Assembly: GCF_009910845.1 (NCBI RefSeq)
Contig: NZ_SIJB01000001.1
Span: 1-64,000, forward strand
Source: Chengkuizengella marina
GTDB taxonomy: Bacteria > Bacillota > Bacilli > Paenibacillales > KCTC-33759
Direction of reading: 5' to 3'
Length of the DNA stretch: 64,000 nucleotides
A model generated the notes under the pieces. It worked only from the letters and a program-made list of their open reading frames with translations. It ran no database searches and was not told the origin of the DNA. The translations under genes were made by a program, and so were the position numbers. Within the stretch, counting starts at the first letter, position 1; every line of letters starts with the position of its first letter. Positions 1-9,418 of this stretch are shown piece by piece.

Positions 1-255
1 GATATAGAAGGTTTTTTTACAAGGATTTATAAATATTTTCAATGAAGGCCTCTACTAACTACTGCGAAGTTCGTCGAATAAGAAATATAAAACACTTCCA
101 TATGCTAAAAATAGGAATCAGCACATTTTGTTTTGCAATTCGACATCAGCACATCTAAAATTTATTTATACGTGATTTCCTTCTAAAAATATGTATAATA
201 GGAATAAAGTTCTAAATTTATATAGAAATGTTTTTTTCTATGGAGGAGATGAGAA
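1..255 (+). other. Gap before dprA with weak promoter candidate
   Basis: No open frame of note is seen in these AT-rich bases. A perfect -10-like TATAAT lies at 194-199, but there is no good -35 at 16-18 bases upstream, so a promoter here is only a suggestion. The 10-base word ATCAGCACAT occurs twice (117-126 and 145-154); its meaning is unknown and it may be chance. A strong ribosome binding site (GGAGGAGATGAG, 242-253) leads into dprA. Confidence 0.4.
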
Positions 256-1371
256 ATGGAATCTCGTAATATTCTATTTGGATTACATGAGTTGAATGGT
301 ATTGGATGGAAAACGATACAATTGATTTTTCAATCCATAAAACATAATGAAAACTTAGAAATAGGATTGGAAAAACTTATAAGTAATGATGAAAATACAT
401 TAATTAAAAAATACAATCTTCCTCAAAATAAAGCTCAAATCATTACAAAAAATTTGAATTTAAACTTCATTCAGTGTAGATTAGAAATATATAAAAATGA
501 AAACATCTCATTTTTAACGATTTTTGACGACGATTATCCAAAAATACTAAAGGAAACACCTAGTCCTCCGTGGGTCATTTATTACAAAGGGAATTTAAAT
601 ATTTTGGACAATAATAAATTAGCAATTGTTGGGACAAGATATCCTACAGTATATGGAAAAATGATTACAGAAAAACTAGCAAAGCAATTATCTAATTTAG
701 GATTTTGTATAGTAAGTGGATTAGCAAGAGGAATAGACAGTATTTCTCATAAAGCTGCTTTAGAACATTCAGGTTCAACTATTGCAGTTTTAGGTTCAGG
801 TATAGATGTTGTATATCCTTCAGAAAATAAACATTTATATGAATCTGTTGCGAATAAAGGTTTAATAATTTCTGAATTTCCATTGGGAACAAAACCACAT
901 CCAGGTTTATTTCCACAGCGTAATCGGATCATTGCTGGTTTATCTTTAGGTACAATTGTCATTGAAGCAGCTGAAAAAAGCGGCTCATTAATTACAGCAG
1001 ATCAAGCTTTAGAAATGTCAAGGGATATCTTTGCAATACCTGGTCCAATTACTTCACCAAAAAGTCAAGGAACTTTGTCATTGATTAAACAAGGGGCAAA
1101 AATGGTAACCTCTTTAGAAGATATAGTTGAAGAATATGAGCATATGATGAAAATAAGTTACAATGAAGAAGCTTTAACTACAAGTAAATCTTTAAGTAAA
1201 GAAGAGCAAAAAATTGTTAAATTCATAACTTCAGAACCTATCACTTTTGAACAAATATTACATAAAAGTAATTTTACATTTGGACATTTACACTCAGTTC
1301 TGTTATCTTTACTTATGAAAAATGTGATAATTCAATTACCAGGATCAAAATTTGTAACAAAAAGTTCATAA
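256..1371 (+). CDS. dprA: DNA processing protein DprA (Smf)
   Basis: DprA binds incoming single-stranded DNA in the cytoplasm and loads RecA during natural transformation. The 371-residue product has the family layout: an N-terminal helix-hairpin-helix-like part (LHELNGIGW near residue 10), a Rossmann-like core with GTRYPTVYG (about 126), GLARGID (about 155), LGSGIDVVYP (about 177) and FPQRNRIIAGLS (about 219), then a C-terminal winged-helix-like segment from about 310. The ATG has a good GGAGG site 8 bases upstream. Next comes topA, as in B. subtilis. Presence of dprA alone does not show competence, because it is widely conserved in non-competent species too. Confidence 0.96.
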   Translation: MESRNILFGLHELNGIGWKTIQLIFQSIKHNENLEIGLEKLISNDENTLIKKYNLPQNKAQIITKNLNLNFIQCRLEIYKNENISFLTIFDDDYPKILKETPSPPWVIYYKGNLNILDNNKLAIVGTRYPTVYGKMITEKLAKQLSNLGFCIVSGLARGIDSISHKAALEHSGSTIAVLGSGIDVVYPSENKHLYESVANKGLIISEFPLGTKPHPGLFPQRNRIIAGLSLGTIVIEAAEKSGSLITADQALEMSRDIFAIPGPITSPKSQGTLSLIKQGAKMVTSLEDIVEEYEHMMKISYNEEALTTSKSLSKEEQKIVKFITSEPITFEQILHKSNFTFGHLHSVLLSLLMKNVIIQLPGSKFVTKSS

Positions 1372-1434
1372 CACTAAAAATTTAAATAACTTTTACATTA
1401 TAAAGTTAATCTTTCATTAGGGGGGGATGAGACT

Positions 1435-3504
1435 ATGGCGGATTCATTAGTCATTGTTGAGTCACCAGCAAAAGCAAAAACCATAAGTAAATATTTGGGA
1501 AAAAAATTCATTGTTAAAGCTTCAATGGGACATGTTAGAGATCTTCCTAAAAGTCAAATTGGTGTTGAAGTTGAAAATCAATTCTCTCCTAAGTATATTA
1601 CCATTCGTGGAAAGGGTTCAATTCTTAAAGAATTAAAAGATGCTAGAAAAAAAGTAAAAAGAGTTTTTCTTGCAGCTGACCCTGATCGAGAGGGTGAAGC
1701 AATTGCTTGGCACTTAGCACACTATTTAGATGTATCAGAAAAAGAATCATGTCGAGTTGTATTTAATGAAATTACGAAAGAAGCAGTAAAGGACGCCTTT
1801 AAAACACCAAGACCGATCAATATGGACTTGGTGAATGCTCAGCAAGCTAGACGTATATTAGATCGATTAGTTGGTTATAAAATAAGTCCTTTATTATGGA
1901 AAAAAGTAAAAAAAGGTCTATCAGCAGGACGTGTTCAATCAGTAACCGTAAAATTAGTTATAGATAGAGAGAATGAAATCAATGAATTTGAACCTAAAGA
2001 ATACTGGTCTATAACAGCTGTACTTTCCATTCATGGTAAAACTTTTGAAGCAAAATTCCATGGAAAGGATGGAAAAAAACTAGAATTAAATAGTGAGACT
2101 GAAGTTAATGAAATTTTGCAATTGATAAAAGATGCACAATATATTGTAAAAAATGTAAAAGAAAAGGAACAATATCGTAATCCAGCAAAACCTTTTACTA
2201 CTAGCTTACTGCAACAGGAAGCTGCTAGAAAATTAAATTATAGAGCTGCAAAAACGATGCAAGTCGCACAGCAGTTATATGAAGGTGTAAATATTGGCAA
2301 AGGTGGAAGTGTAGGATTAATTACTTATATGCGTACAGATTCACCACGTATTTCTCCATTCGCACAGGAGGAAGCAAAATCTTATATAAAAGAAAAGTTT
2401 GGAGACAAGTTTGTTCCAAACACTCCTAGAGTTTATGGAAAAAAGAATTCAAATGCTCAAGATGCACATGAAGCCATAAGACCTACTTCAACATTAAGAG
2501 ATCCTGCTAGTTTAAAACCTTATTTAAGTAGGGATCAGTTTCGATTATATAAATTAATTTGGGAAAGATTTGTGGCAAGTCAAATGGCTTCAGCTATACT
2601 AGATACAATGTCTGTAGATATTGAAGTTAATAACACAACATTTAAAGCAAGTGGATCCAAGATTAAATTTCAAGGTTTTATGAAGGTGTATGTGGAAGGA
2701 AACGATGAAGGTGTTAAAGAGGATCATAAATTTCTACCTGAGTTAAAATCAGGTGATGTGCTTGAAAACAACAAAATAGATCCTAAACAACATTTTACTC
2801 AACCTCCTCCACGTTATACAGAGGCTAGGCTAGTTAAAACTTTAGAAGAGCTTGGAATTGGACGTCCCAGCACTTTCGCACCTACACTTGATACTATTCG
2901 TAGAAGAGGATACGTAGCATTAGAGGATAAAAAGTTCGTACCTACAGAAATGGGAGAGTTAGTAATCCAGTTGATGGAAGAGTTTTTCCCAGAAATATTA
3001 AATGTTGAATTCACTGCCAACATGGAAGAAGAACTCGATGATATTGAAGAAGGAAAAGAATTTTGGGTAAATGTTCTTGAAGAATTTTATTCTCCATTTA
3101 AAAAGCGACTAGATGTTGCAGAAGAAGAAATGAAAGAAATTGAAATTGAAGATGAAGTTTCTGATGAGATATGTGAGAAATGTGGACGTCATTTTGTTTA
3201 TAAAATGGGGAGATTTGGAAAATTTTTAGCATGTTCAGGATTTCCAGATTGTCGCAACACAAAACCTATTGTTAAAGATATAGGTGTTACCTGTCCATCG
3301 TGTAATAAAGGGCAAATCGTTGAACGAAGAAGTAAAAAGGGCAGGGTATTTTATGGTTGTAACCAATATCCTGAATGTGAATTTGTTTCATGGGATAAAC
3401 CTACGGATATAAAATGTCCAGATTGTTCTGCACATTTAGTTGAAAAAAGAAATAAAAAAGGGACTTACTTAAAGTGTTCTAATTGTGATTACAAAAAAGA
3501 GTAA
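1435..3504 (+). CDS. topA: DNA topoisomerase I (type IA)
   Basis: This enzyme relaxes negative supercoils by a transient 5'-phosphotyrosine break in one strand. The 689-residue protein opens with the Toprim motif [12 protein letters not shown]. The acidic DPDREGE motif follows at about residue 82. The active-site tyrosine is in [11 protein letters not shown] (Tyr298). Three C-terminal four-cysteine zinc modules start near residues 580, 622 and 665. Length matches Bacillales TopA. The ATG follows a G-rich Shine-Dalgarno stretch (AGGGGGGGATGAG). It lies 63 bases after dprA with no terminator visible between them, so co-transcription is likely. Confidence 0.98.
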   Translation: MADSLVIVESPAKAKTISKYLGKKFIVKASMGHVRDLPKSQIGVEVENQFSPKYITIRGKGSILKELKDARKKVKRVFLAADPDREGEAIAWHLAHYLDVSEKESCRVVFNEITKEAVKDAFKTPRPINMDLVNAQQARRILDRLVGYKISPLLWKKVKKGLSAGRVQSVTVKLVIDRENEINEFEPKEYWSITAVLSIHGKTFEAKFHGKDGKKLELNSETEVNEILQLIKDAQYIVKNVKEKEQYRNPAKPFTTSLLQQEAARKLNYRAAKTMQVAQQLYEGVNIGKGGSVGLITYMRTDSPRISPFAQEEAKSYIKEKFGDKFVPNTPRVYGKKNSNAQDAHEAIRPTSTLRDPASLKPYLSRDQFRLYKLIWERFVASQMASAILDTMSVDIEVNNTTFKASGSKIKFQGFMKVYVEGNDEGVKEDHKFLPELKSGDVLENNKIDPKQHFTQPPPRYTEARLVKTLEELGIGRPSTFAPTLDTIRRRGYVALEDKKFVPTEMGELVIQLMEEFFPEILNVEFTANMEEELDDIEEGKEFWVNVLEEFYSPFKKRLDVAEEEMKEIEIEDEVSDEICEKCGRHFVYKMGRFGKFLACSGFPDCRNTKPIVKDIGVTCPSCNKGQIVERRSKKGRVFYGCNQYPECEFVSWDKPTDIKCPDCSAHLVEKRNKKGTYLKCSNCDYKKE

Positions 3505-3555
3505 TCATTAGAGGGTGATCTTTGAACTTTTAGTCACTGCTAGGGGGATAATATC

Positions 3556-4872
3556 TTGTCAGATAAACAACATGTGAACGTAATTGGGGCAGGGCTTGCA
3601 GGAAGTGAAGCGGCCTGGCAAATAGCAAGTAGAGGTGTTTCAGTTACTTTATATGAAATGCGCCCTGTGCGACAAACTCCTGCTCACCATACAGATAAAT
3701 TTGCCGAACTTGTTTGCAGTAATTCACTAAGAGCAAATAGTCTAACAAATGCAGTAGGGATTCTAAAGGAAGAAATGAGAAGTTTGAATTCCATTATTAT
3801 TAATAGTGCAGATCAAAATCAAGTACCTGCTGGTGGAGCTCTCGCTGTTGATCGAGATGGTTTTGGGGAAGCAATAACGAGCACTTTACGGAATCATCCT
3901 CTTATTGAAGTATTAAATGAAGAAGTTAAAGAAATACCAGAAGGTACTACCATTGTAGCATCAGGTCCTCTTACCACACCAGAACTTTCAGATCATATCA
4001 AACAGATGTTAGGACATGAGTATTTTTATTTTTATGATGCTGCAGCTCCAATTATTGAAAAAGATTCTATTGATTTAAATAAGGTTTTTTATGCATCAAG
4101 ATATGATAAAGGTGAAGCTGCCTATTTAAATTGTCCAATGAATGAAGAAGAATTCAAAAGTTTTTATGAAGCGTTGATTACCGCGGAAACCGCACCTGTG
4201 CAAGACTTTGAAAAAGGAATGTTTTTTGAAGGGTGCATGCCTATTGAAGTCATGGCAGCGAGAGGTGAAAAAACAATCTTGTTTGGACCTATGAAACCTG
4301 TTGGCTTGATTGACCCTAATACAGGGCAACAGCCATACGGAGTAGTTCAATTACGACAAGATAACACTGCAGGGACACTATTTAATATGGTTGGTTTTCA
4401 AACTCACCTAAAGTGGGGAGAGCAAAAAAGAGTATTTTCAATGATACCTGGGCTTGAGAATGCAGAGATCGTTCGTTATGGAGTGATGCATAGAAATACA
4501 TTTATCAATTCTCCCCAACTGTTAAAACCGACATACCAATATAGAAATAAAGAGAATCTATTTTTTGCAGGCCAAATGACTGGGGTTGAGGGCTATGTTG
4601 AATCTGCTGCTGCTGGATTGATTGCAGGTATAAACGCTGTAAAAGTGGCTAAAAACGAAGAAACTATAGTTTTCCCAAGAGAAACTGCTTTGGGTAGTTT
4701 AGCAAATTATATTACAACAGCAGATTTTAAACACTTTCAACCAATGAATATGAATTTTGGTTTATTTCCTCCCTTGGAAAAAAGAATTAAAAATAAAAAG
4801 ATGAAAAATGAGATGATTGCAAAAAGAGCGATTGATGGAATTAAAAAATTTAAACAATTGGATATGCACTAA
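3556..4872 (+). CDS. trmFO: tRNA (uracil-54-C5) methyltransferase TrmFO, folate- and FAD-dependent
   Basis: TrmFO makes ribothymidine at position 54 of the tRNA T-loop, using methylene-tetrahydrofolate and FADH2. The FAD-binding motif GAGLAG is at residues 11-16. Cys54 in [10 protein letters not shown] corresponds to the catalytic/flavin-linked cysteine of the B. subtilis enzyme, and the second conserved cysteine lies in [17 protein letters not shown]. Length (438) is normal. Translation starts at TTG with AGGGGGATAA upstream. In B. subtilis the next gene is xerC (codV), but here a 238-base gap with terminator-like hairpins follows. Confidence 0.97.
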   Translation: MSDKQHVNVIGAGLAGSEAAWQIASRGVSVTLYEMRPVRQTPAHHTDKFAELVCSNSLRANSLTNAVGILKEEMRSLNSIIINSADQNQVPAGGALAVDRDGFGEAITSTLRNHPLIEVLNEEVKEIPEGTTIVASGPLTTPELSDHIKQMLGHEYFYFYDAAAPIIEKDSIDLNKVFYASRYDKGEAAYLNCPMNEEEFKSFYEALITAETAPVQDFEKGMFFEGCMPIEVMAARGEKTILFGPMKPVGLIDPNTGQQPYGVVQLRQDNTAGTLFNMVGFQTHLKWGEQKRVFSMIPGLENAEIVRYGVMHRNTFINSPQLLKPTYQYRNKENLFFAGQMTGVEGYVESAAAGLIAGINAVKVAKNEETIVFPRETALGSLANYITTADFKHFQPMNMNFGLFPPLEKRIKNKKMKNEMIAKRAIDGIKKFKQLDMH

Positions 4873-4873
4873 C

Positions 4874-4903
4874 TTGTAAGACAATCTTTGTTTATGATAA
4901 AAT
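4874..4903 (+). promoter_or_regulatory. Candidate extended -10 promoter ahead of hslV
   Basis: TTGTAA (4874-4879) and TAAAAT (4898-4903) are separated by 18 bases, and TG precedes the -10 by one base (TGATAAAAT). The same extended -10 pattern occurs before rpsB, rimP and rpsO in this window. Position is just after the trmFO stop. A transcript starting near 4910 would meet a terminator-like hairpin at 4952-4973, so it may make a short leader RNA. This is inferred from sequence only. Confidence 0.4.
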
Positions 4904-4951
4904 TAGGATGTTTTAGCAACATAACATATCTTACTGTATACTTATATTAAG

Positions 4952-4973
4952 ATCTCCGTGAGGAGGTTTTTTT
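4952..4973 (+). terminator. Short rho-independent terminator-like hairpin after trmFO
   Basis: CTCC (4954-4957), loop GTGA, GGAG (4962-4965), extended by a T-G and an A-T pair, then seven T residues. The stem is short, so termination may be partial. It could end trmFO transcription or act as an attenuator for a transcript starting at about 4910. Confidence 0.5.
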
Positions 4974-5024
4974 AAAGAAAACTTCATGATATTTAAATGC
5001 AAAATGATCAATGGTTACTTTAAT

Positions 5025-5050
5025 CCCGCAAATATTTTTGTGGGTTTCAC
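5025..5050 (+). terminator. Second hairpin before hslV, terminator-like
   Basis: CCCGCAAA (5025-5032), loop TATT, TTTGTGGG (5037-5044) forms 8 pairs with one G-U, followed by TTTCAC and then TTTTT at 5051-5055. The broken T-run makes it a weak terminator or a leader structure. It lies 60 bases upstream of the hslV start. Confidence 0.45.
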
Positions 5051-5110
5051 TTTTTGGAAATTAAATTTGTAGATGTGCAATATTGTGGGGGATGAGGGAG
5101 GTTTATATTA

Positions 5111-5656
5111 ATGAATCAAGGGTTTCATGCAACGACGATTTGTGCCGTACGTCATAACGGTAAGGGTGCAATTGCTGGAGACGGTCAAGTTACATTTGCA
5201 AATAGTATGGTGATGAAACATCAAGCTAAGAAAGTTCGAAGATTATATAAAGGTAAAGTAGTTGCAGGTTTTGCAGGCTCCGTCGCTGATGCCATTACGT
5301 TATTTGAGAAATTTGAAGGGAAACTAGAAGAACATCAAGGTAATTTACAGCGATCCGCAGTAGAGCTTGCAAAAGAATGGCGCTCTGATAAAGTACTTCG
5401 AAAATTAGAGGCAATGATGCTTGTGATGGATGAGCATTCCTTATTGTTAATTTCAGGGAATGGCGAAATCATAGAACCTGATGATGGTATATTGGCCATT
5501 GGTTCTGGGGGTAGTTTTGCTCTAGCTGCTGGAAGAGCAATGAAACGTCATGCAGATCATTTGGAAGCAAAACAAATTGCTGTAGCTTCTTTAGAGCTTG
5601 CAGCAGAGATTTGTGTATATACTAATAATAATATTATTGTAGAAGAGATTGGATAG
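5111..5656 (+). CDS. hslV: HslV (ClpQ/CodW) protease subunit
   Basis: HslV is the proteolytic chamber of the ATP-dependent HslUV protease. The 181-residue protein is a typical N-terminal-nucleophile proteasome-like fold, with AGDGQVTF near the N-terminus, FAGSVADA and AIGSGG. The start [10 protein letters not shown] matters. B. subtilis CodW is reported to use its Ser2, whereas here residue 2 is Asn and the first serine is far downstream. The TT pair at residues 8-9 aligns with the catalytic Thr of E. coli HslV, so a propeptide of about seven residues would need removal. ATG 5111 has AGGGAGGTTTAT upstream and no alternative start fits. hslU follows five bases later. Confidence 0.97.
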   Translation: MNQGFHATTICAVRHNGKGAIAGDGQVTFANSMVMKHQAKKVRRLYKGKVVAGFAGSVADAITLFEKFEGKLEEHQGNLQRSAVELAKEWRSDKVLRKLEAMMLVMDEHSLLLISGNGEIIEPDDGILAIGSGGSFALAAGRAMKRHADHLEAKQIAVASLELAAEICVYTNNNIIVEEIG

Positions 5657-5667
5657 GAGGGATGAGT

Positions 5668-7065
5668 ATGAATAATCAAGCATTAACCCCTAAACAAATT
5701 GTGGAAGAATTAGATAAATATATTGTTGGGCAAAAAAATGCGAAAAAATCAGTGGCAGTTGCTTTAAGAAACCGATATCGTAGAAGTCAACTTGAAGAAA
5801 ATATGAGAGATGAAATTGTTCCAAAAAATATTTTGATGATTGGTCCAACAGGAGTAGGAAAGACAGAAATTGCTAGAAGATTGGCCAAATTAGTTGATGC
5901 TCCATTTATAAAGGTGGAAGCTACTAAATTTACAGAAGTAGGTTATGTAGGTAGAGATGTTGAGTCCATGATACGTGATCTTGTAGAGACCTCAATCAGA
6001 ATGATTAAAGCAGAGAAAACAGAATTAGTAAAAGAAAAAGCAGAAAAGATGGCCAATGACAAAATTGTGTCTTTAATAGCGCCTTCAAAAAATAAATCCA
6101 AACATCAGAAAAATCCTTTAGAAATGTTATTTGGAAACCAGAATCAAAAAGTTGAAGAACCTGATGAAGAAAGTACGGATGATCTTATGAGTAGAAGATC
6201 CTCCTTAAAGGAAAAACTTCATAAAGGACTACTTGAAGATGAAGTGATTGAAATCAATGTTGAAGATAATGCCCCTTCTATGTTTGATATGTTTGCAGGT
6301 CAAGGGAACGAGCAGATGGGTTTTAATATGCAGGAATTATTCGGAAATATTATTCCTAAAAAAACAAAAAAACGCAAACTTCCAATAAAAGAAGCAAGAA
6401 AGATTCTAACACAACAAGAAGCTCAGAAATTAATTGATATGGATGAAGTAATACAAGAATCAGTGAATAGAGCTGAGCAACTTGGGATGGTATTTATTGA
6501 TGAAATCGACAAAATTACGATTTCAAATCGAGGATCAGGACCTGATGTTTCTAGAGAAGGTGTCCAGAGAGATATTCTGCCGATCGTTGAAGGTTCCACC
6601 ATAATGACCAAATATGGACCTGTTAAAACCGACTATATACTGTTTATAGGTGCAGGTGCTTTTCATACATCAAAACCTTCTGATATGATCCCAGAGCTGC
6701 AAGGTAGATTTCCAATTCGTGTGGAGTTAAATAATCTTACATTGGAACAATTTGAATTGATATTGAAAGAACCTAAAAATGCACTGACAAAACAATACAC
6801 AGCACTTCTGGAAACAGAAGGTATTAAAATAGAGTTCTCAAAAGACTCCATCACTGAGATCGCAAAAATTGCAGCAGAAGTGAATCAAAATACAGATAAT
6901 ATTGGTGCGAGGAGGTTGCATACGATACTGGAAAAATTGCTTGAAGATCTATCATTTGAAGCTCCTGATTTAAATTTGGAGTCTTTTATTATCACACCTG
7001 AATATGTAAATGAGAAATTAATGGATATTGCAAAAAATAAAGATTTAAGTCAATACATTTTATGA
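5668..7065 (+). CDS. hslU: HslU (ClpY/CodX) AAA+ ATPase subunit
   Basis: HslU unfolds substrates and feeds them to HslV. It has the Walker A motif GPTGVGKT (residues about 59-66), the pore motif GYVGRD (about 92) and Walker B FIDEID (about 276). A long polar I-domain lies between about 110 and 250, and a C-terminal sensor region ends in the short IL tail expected to dock into HslV. The longest frame starts at ATG 5662, but AGGAGG ends at 5660. ATG 5668 is better spaced and is used here (465 residues). It forms an operon with hslV and codY. Confidence 0.97.
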   Translation: MNNQALTPKQIVEELDKYIVGQKNAKKSVAVALRNRYRRSQLEENMRDEIVPKNILMIGPTGVGKTEIARRLAKLVDAPFIKVEATKFTEVGYVGRDVESMIRDLVETSIRMIKAEKTELVKEKAEKMANDKIVSLIAPSKNKSKHQKNPLEMLFGNQNQKVEEPDEESTDDLMSRRSSLKEKLHKGLLEDEVIEINVEDNAPSMFDMFAGQGNEQMGFNMQELFGNIIPKKTKKRKLPIKEARKILTQQEAQKLIDMDEVIQESVNRAEQLGMVFIDEIDKITISNRGSGPDVSREGVQRDILPIVEGSTIMTKYGPVKTDYILFIGAGAFHTSKPSDMIPELQGRFPIRVELNNLTLEQFELILKEPKNALTKQYTALLETEGIKIEFSKDSITEIAKIAAEVNQNTDNIGARRLHTILEKLLEDLSFEAPDLNLESFIITPEYVNEKLMDIAKNKDLSQYIL

Positions 7066-7093
7066 TGTAACAAATTTAGGAGGAAATAGCAGG

Positions 7094-7870
7094 ATGAGAC
7101 TAATACGCAAAACCCGCAAATTAAACAAGTTATTACAAAAGGCTGCGGGTAAAGCAGTGAACTTTACTGAAATGTCAGAAGTACTTGATGGAATAATAGA
7201 TGCAAATATTTTTGTTATTAGTAGAAAGGGTAAAGTATTGGGGCGATCCATTTCTAATCCTTTCCAAACAGATGAACTAAATAAAATGGTCTACGAGGAA
7301 CATCGTTTAACGCAAGAATGTAATGAATTGTTTTTAAAAATTTATGAAACGGTCACAAATGTCGACATCAATAATTCAGCAGACCCAATGATACAAAAAT
7401 TAGCAGGAATATTTGAAGGGTTTCATATAACTATTGTCCCAATTATTGGTGGGAGAGACAGACTTGGGACTTTAGTATTAACAAGAATGGGAGAAAAGTT
7501 TGATGATGATGATCTGATTTTGGCAGAATATGGATCTACTATAATAGGAATGGAAATTTTGAGGGAAAGATCCATAGAAATTGAAAAAGAAGCAAGAAGT
7601 AAAGCTTCTGTTCAAATTGCAGTTAGTTCACTTTCTTATAGTGAATCTGAAGCTGTTGAATATATTTTTAATGAGCTGGATGGATATGAGGGTTTATTAG
7701 TGGCAAGTAAAATCGCTGACCGTGTTGGTATAACAAGGTCTGTTATAGTAAATGCTCTGAGAAAATTAGAAAGTGCGGGAGTGGTTGAGACAAGGTCTCT
7801 TGGAATGAAAGGGACTTATATTAAAATATTAAACGAGCAGTTACCTGAAACGATTGTTAATGCACATTAA
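7094..7870 (+). CDS. codY: Global transcriptional regulator CodY (GTP and branched-chain amino acid sensor)
   Basis: CodY represses nutrient-starvation genes, including fla/che in B. subtilis, when isoleucine, leucine, valine and GTP are plentiful. The 258-residue protein has an N-terminal GAF-type ligand domain and a C-terminal winged helix-turn-helix, with [26 protein letters not shown] at about residues 203-228 as the recognition region. The order hslV-hslU-codY-flgB is the B. subtilis order. A ribosome site AGGAGGAAATAG precedes ATG 7094. A strong terminator follows. Confidence 0.98.
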   Translation: MRLIRKTRKLNKLLQKAAGKAVNFTEMSEVLDGIIDANIFVISRKGKVLGRSISNPFQTDELNKMVYEEHRLTQECNELFLKIYETVTNVDINNSADPMIQKLAGIFEGFHITIVPIIGGRDRLGTLVLTRMGEKFDDDDLILAEYGSTIIGMEILRERSIEIEKEARSKASVQIAVSSLSYSESEAVEYIFNELDGYEGLLVASKIADRVGITRSVIVNALRKLESAGVVETRSLGMKGTYIKILNEQLPETIVNAH

Positions 7871-7928
7871 AAAATAGTATTATTAATACTTATCCAATCT
7901 TTATAAAAGGTTAATATTGTATGATTTT

Positions 7929-7962
7929 GAAAAAGTCCTTTTTTTAAAAATAGGACTTTTTC
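7929..7962 (+). terminator. Strong rho-independent terminator after codY
   Basis: GAAAAAGTCCT (7929-7939) pairs perfectly over 11 bases with AGGACTTTTTC (7952-7962). The ascending A-run and descending T-run flank a GTCC/GGAC core, so it may terminate in both directions. It separates codY from fla/che. Confidence 0.9.
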
Positions 7963-8037
7963 CTTATTGTGTAAGTTTTTTTGCAGGATTAAATTATAGA
8001 ATATAGCTTATTCGATAATAAATGATATTTTTTTTGT

Positions 8038-8056
8038 TTATTTTGTCGAAAAATAA
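8038..8056. promoter_or_regulatory. Dyad in the fla/che upstream region, possible CodY-type site
   Basis: TTATTTT-GTCGA-AAAATAA is a 7-base perfect inverted repeat about 70 bases before flgB. Aligned on its centre, it agrees with about 10 of 15 positions of the published CodY box (AATTTTCWGAAAATT), which is weak. The surrounding 7963-8124 region is very AT-rich. I could not pick a convincing sigma-A promoter or a sigma-D promoter (TAAA, then GCCGATAT) within it. Confidence 0.3.
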
Positions 8057-8124
8057 AGGGATATTATCAATATTTGTTGAATAGTTTATCATTATAAACA
8101 CTATATGTTAGGGCGGTTATTGCA

Positions 8125-8532
8125 TTGGAATTATTAGTAAATCAATCCTTCAAATTATTGGAGCGTTCACTGGATGCTTCTACATTAAAGCAGAATGTGA
8201 TCACAAATAATATTTCAAATGTAGACACGCCTTTTTTTAAAAGGTCTGATGTTCTATTTGAATCATTATTACAAAAAGAAATGAATAAAAATACAAAATT
8301 TGAAGGGACTAGAACCCATAGTAAACATTTTGTTATTGGTAATGAACAATCGACGATTGATCCAAAGGTAGTAAGAGATGACAAATCTGTATTTAATAAT
8401 AATAATAATAATGTTGATATTGAATATGAAATGGCATTATTAGCAGAAAATCAATTGAGATATAACTTATTAATTCAACAGTTAAACCATGAAATTAAAC
8501 TGAAACGCTTAGCGATAGGGGGTAGGGCTTAG
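8125..8532 (+). CDS. flgB: Flagellar basal-body rod protein FlgB
   Basis: FlgB is a proximal rod subunit outside the membrane. The 135-residue protein carries the rod/hook signature NNISNVDTPFFKRSDVLF near residue 28 and a C-terminal amphipathic heptad helix. It opens the fla/che operon. The start is TTG 8125; the ribosome site is a modest AGGGCGG at 8110-8116. Its stop overlaps the GTG of flgC by one base, a sign of coupling. Confidence 0.96.
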   Translation: MELLVNQSFKLLERSLDASTLKQNVITNNISNVDTPFFKRSDVLFESLLQKEMNKNTKFEGTRTHSKHFVIGNEQSTIDPKVVRDDKSVFNNNNNNVDIEYEMALLAENQLRYNLLIQQLNHEIKLKRLAIGGRA

Positions 8533-8984
8533 TGAATTTGACAAATAGCTTTAATAATAGCTCATCAGCATTAACAGCACAACGATTAAGAATGGATATT
8601 ATTTCTTCCAATATTGCTAATGCTGAAACGACAAGAGGTAAATTGGTTGATGGAGAATGGATTCCATATCAAAGAAAAGTTGTCATAACAGAAGCGGGTG
8701 GTCAACCTTCATTTGATAAAGTGTTTCAATCTAAATTAAGTAACAGATCAGTAGGGAATGGAGTGAAAGTTACTCAAATAGTAGAAGATCAATCTCCATT
8801 TAAGCGAGTATACCAACCATCACATCCTGACGCAAATGAAGAAGGATTTGTATACATGCCCAATGTAGATATACTGAAGGAAATGGTAGATATGATTTCA
8901 GCTACCCGTTCATATGAGGCAAATGTTACAGCATTAAATGCGTCAAAATCAATGTTTATGAAAGCATTAGAAATAGGTAGATAA
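8532..8984 (+). CDS. flgC: Flagellar basal-body rod protein FlgC
   Basis: FlgC is the second proximal rod subunit. The 150-residue protein has the family N-terminus with SSNIANAETTRG (about residues 26-37). Its C-terminal helix includes MISATRSYEANVTALNASKSM. The GTG start overlaps the flgB stop (TAGTG). A 72-base AT-rich gap, with no terminator seen, leads to fliE. Confidence 0.97.
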   Translation: MNLTNSFNNSSSALTAQRLRMDIISSNIANAETTRGKLVDGEWIPYQRKVVITEAGGQPSFDKVFQSKLSNRSVGNGVKVTQIVEDQSPFKRVYQPSHPDANEEGFVYMPNVDILKEMVDMISATRSYEANVTALNASKSMFMKALEIGR

Positions 8985-9071
8985 ATGTGTATACATAATT
9001 AAGTAGTTTTTCTTTTTCTTTTATTATTATCGGCAAGTGTTTAAATAAAGTTAAATATGGAGGAAAACATA

Positions 9072-9377
9072 GTGATTAATAAGGTATCCCAACAGCCCAT
9101 TGAGTTTAATGGAACTAGTATAAAAAATCAGCAAAGTTTAAGTGGAACCAACTTAGGTAAGCAGTTTGGCAGTTTTCTCAATCATGCTATTCAAGAAATG
9201 AATCTAGAAGAACAGAAGGTAAGTCAGTTAAATTCTCAATTTATTCAAGGTGGGAATGTTGATCCTCATGAATTATTAATTGCTTCTCAAAAGGCCTCTT
9301 TAAATTTGGAGTTAACGATTGAGGTGCGGAACAAAGTCGTTGAAGCATATCAAGAAATAATGAGAATGCAAATTTAA
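9072..9377 (+). CDS. fliE: Flagellar hook-basal body protein FliE
   Basis: FliE joins the MS ring to the rod and is an early exported subunit. The protein has the family C-terminus with DPHELLIASQKASLNLELTIEVRNKVVEAYQEIMRMQI spread over the last 40 residues. The longest frame begins at ATG 9057, but the TGGAGGA ribosome site lies inside it at 9058-9064. GTG 9072, seven bases further on, is therefore the better start (101 residues, normal for the family). Confidence 0.94.
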   Translation: MINKVSQQPIEFNGTSIKNQQSLSGTNLGKQFGSFLNHAIQEMNLEEQKVSQLNSQFIQGGNVDPHELLIASQKASLNLELTIEVRNKVVEAYQEIMRMQI

Positions 9378-9418
9378 ACAACTTAGCGAATGGTTATTGA
9401 TATTTGTGAGGTGACAAG

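Noticed and set aside
117-154. Direct repeat ATCAGCACAT x2 upstream of dprA
   Set aside because: Two 10-base copies 28 bases apart can arise by chance, and no known regulator motif was recognised.
7963-8124. Sigma-D promoter before flgB
   Set aside because: No TAAA followed at 15 bases by a GCCGATAT-like element could be found.
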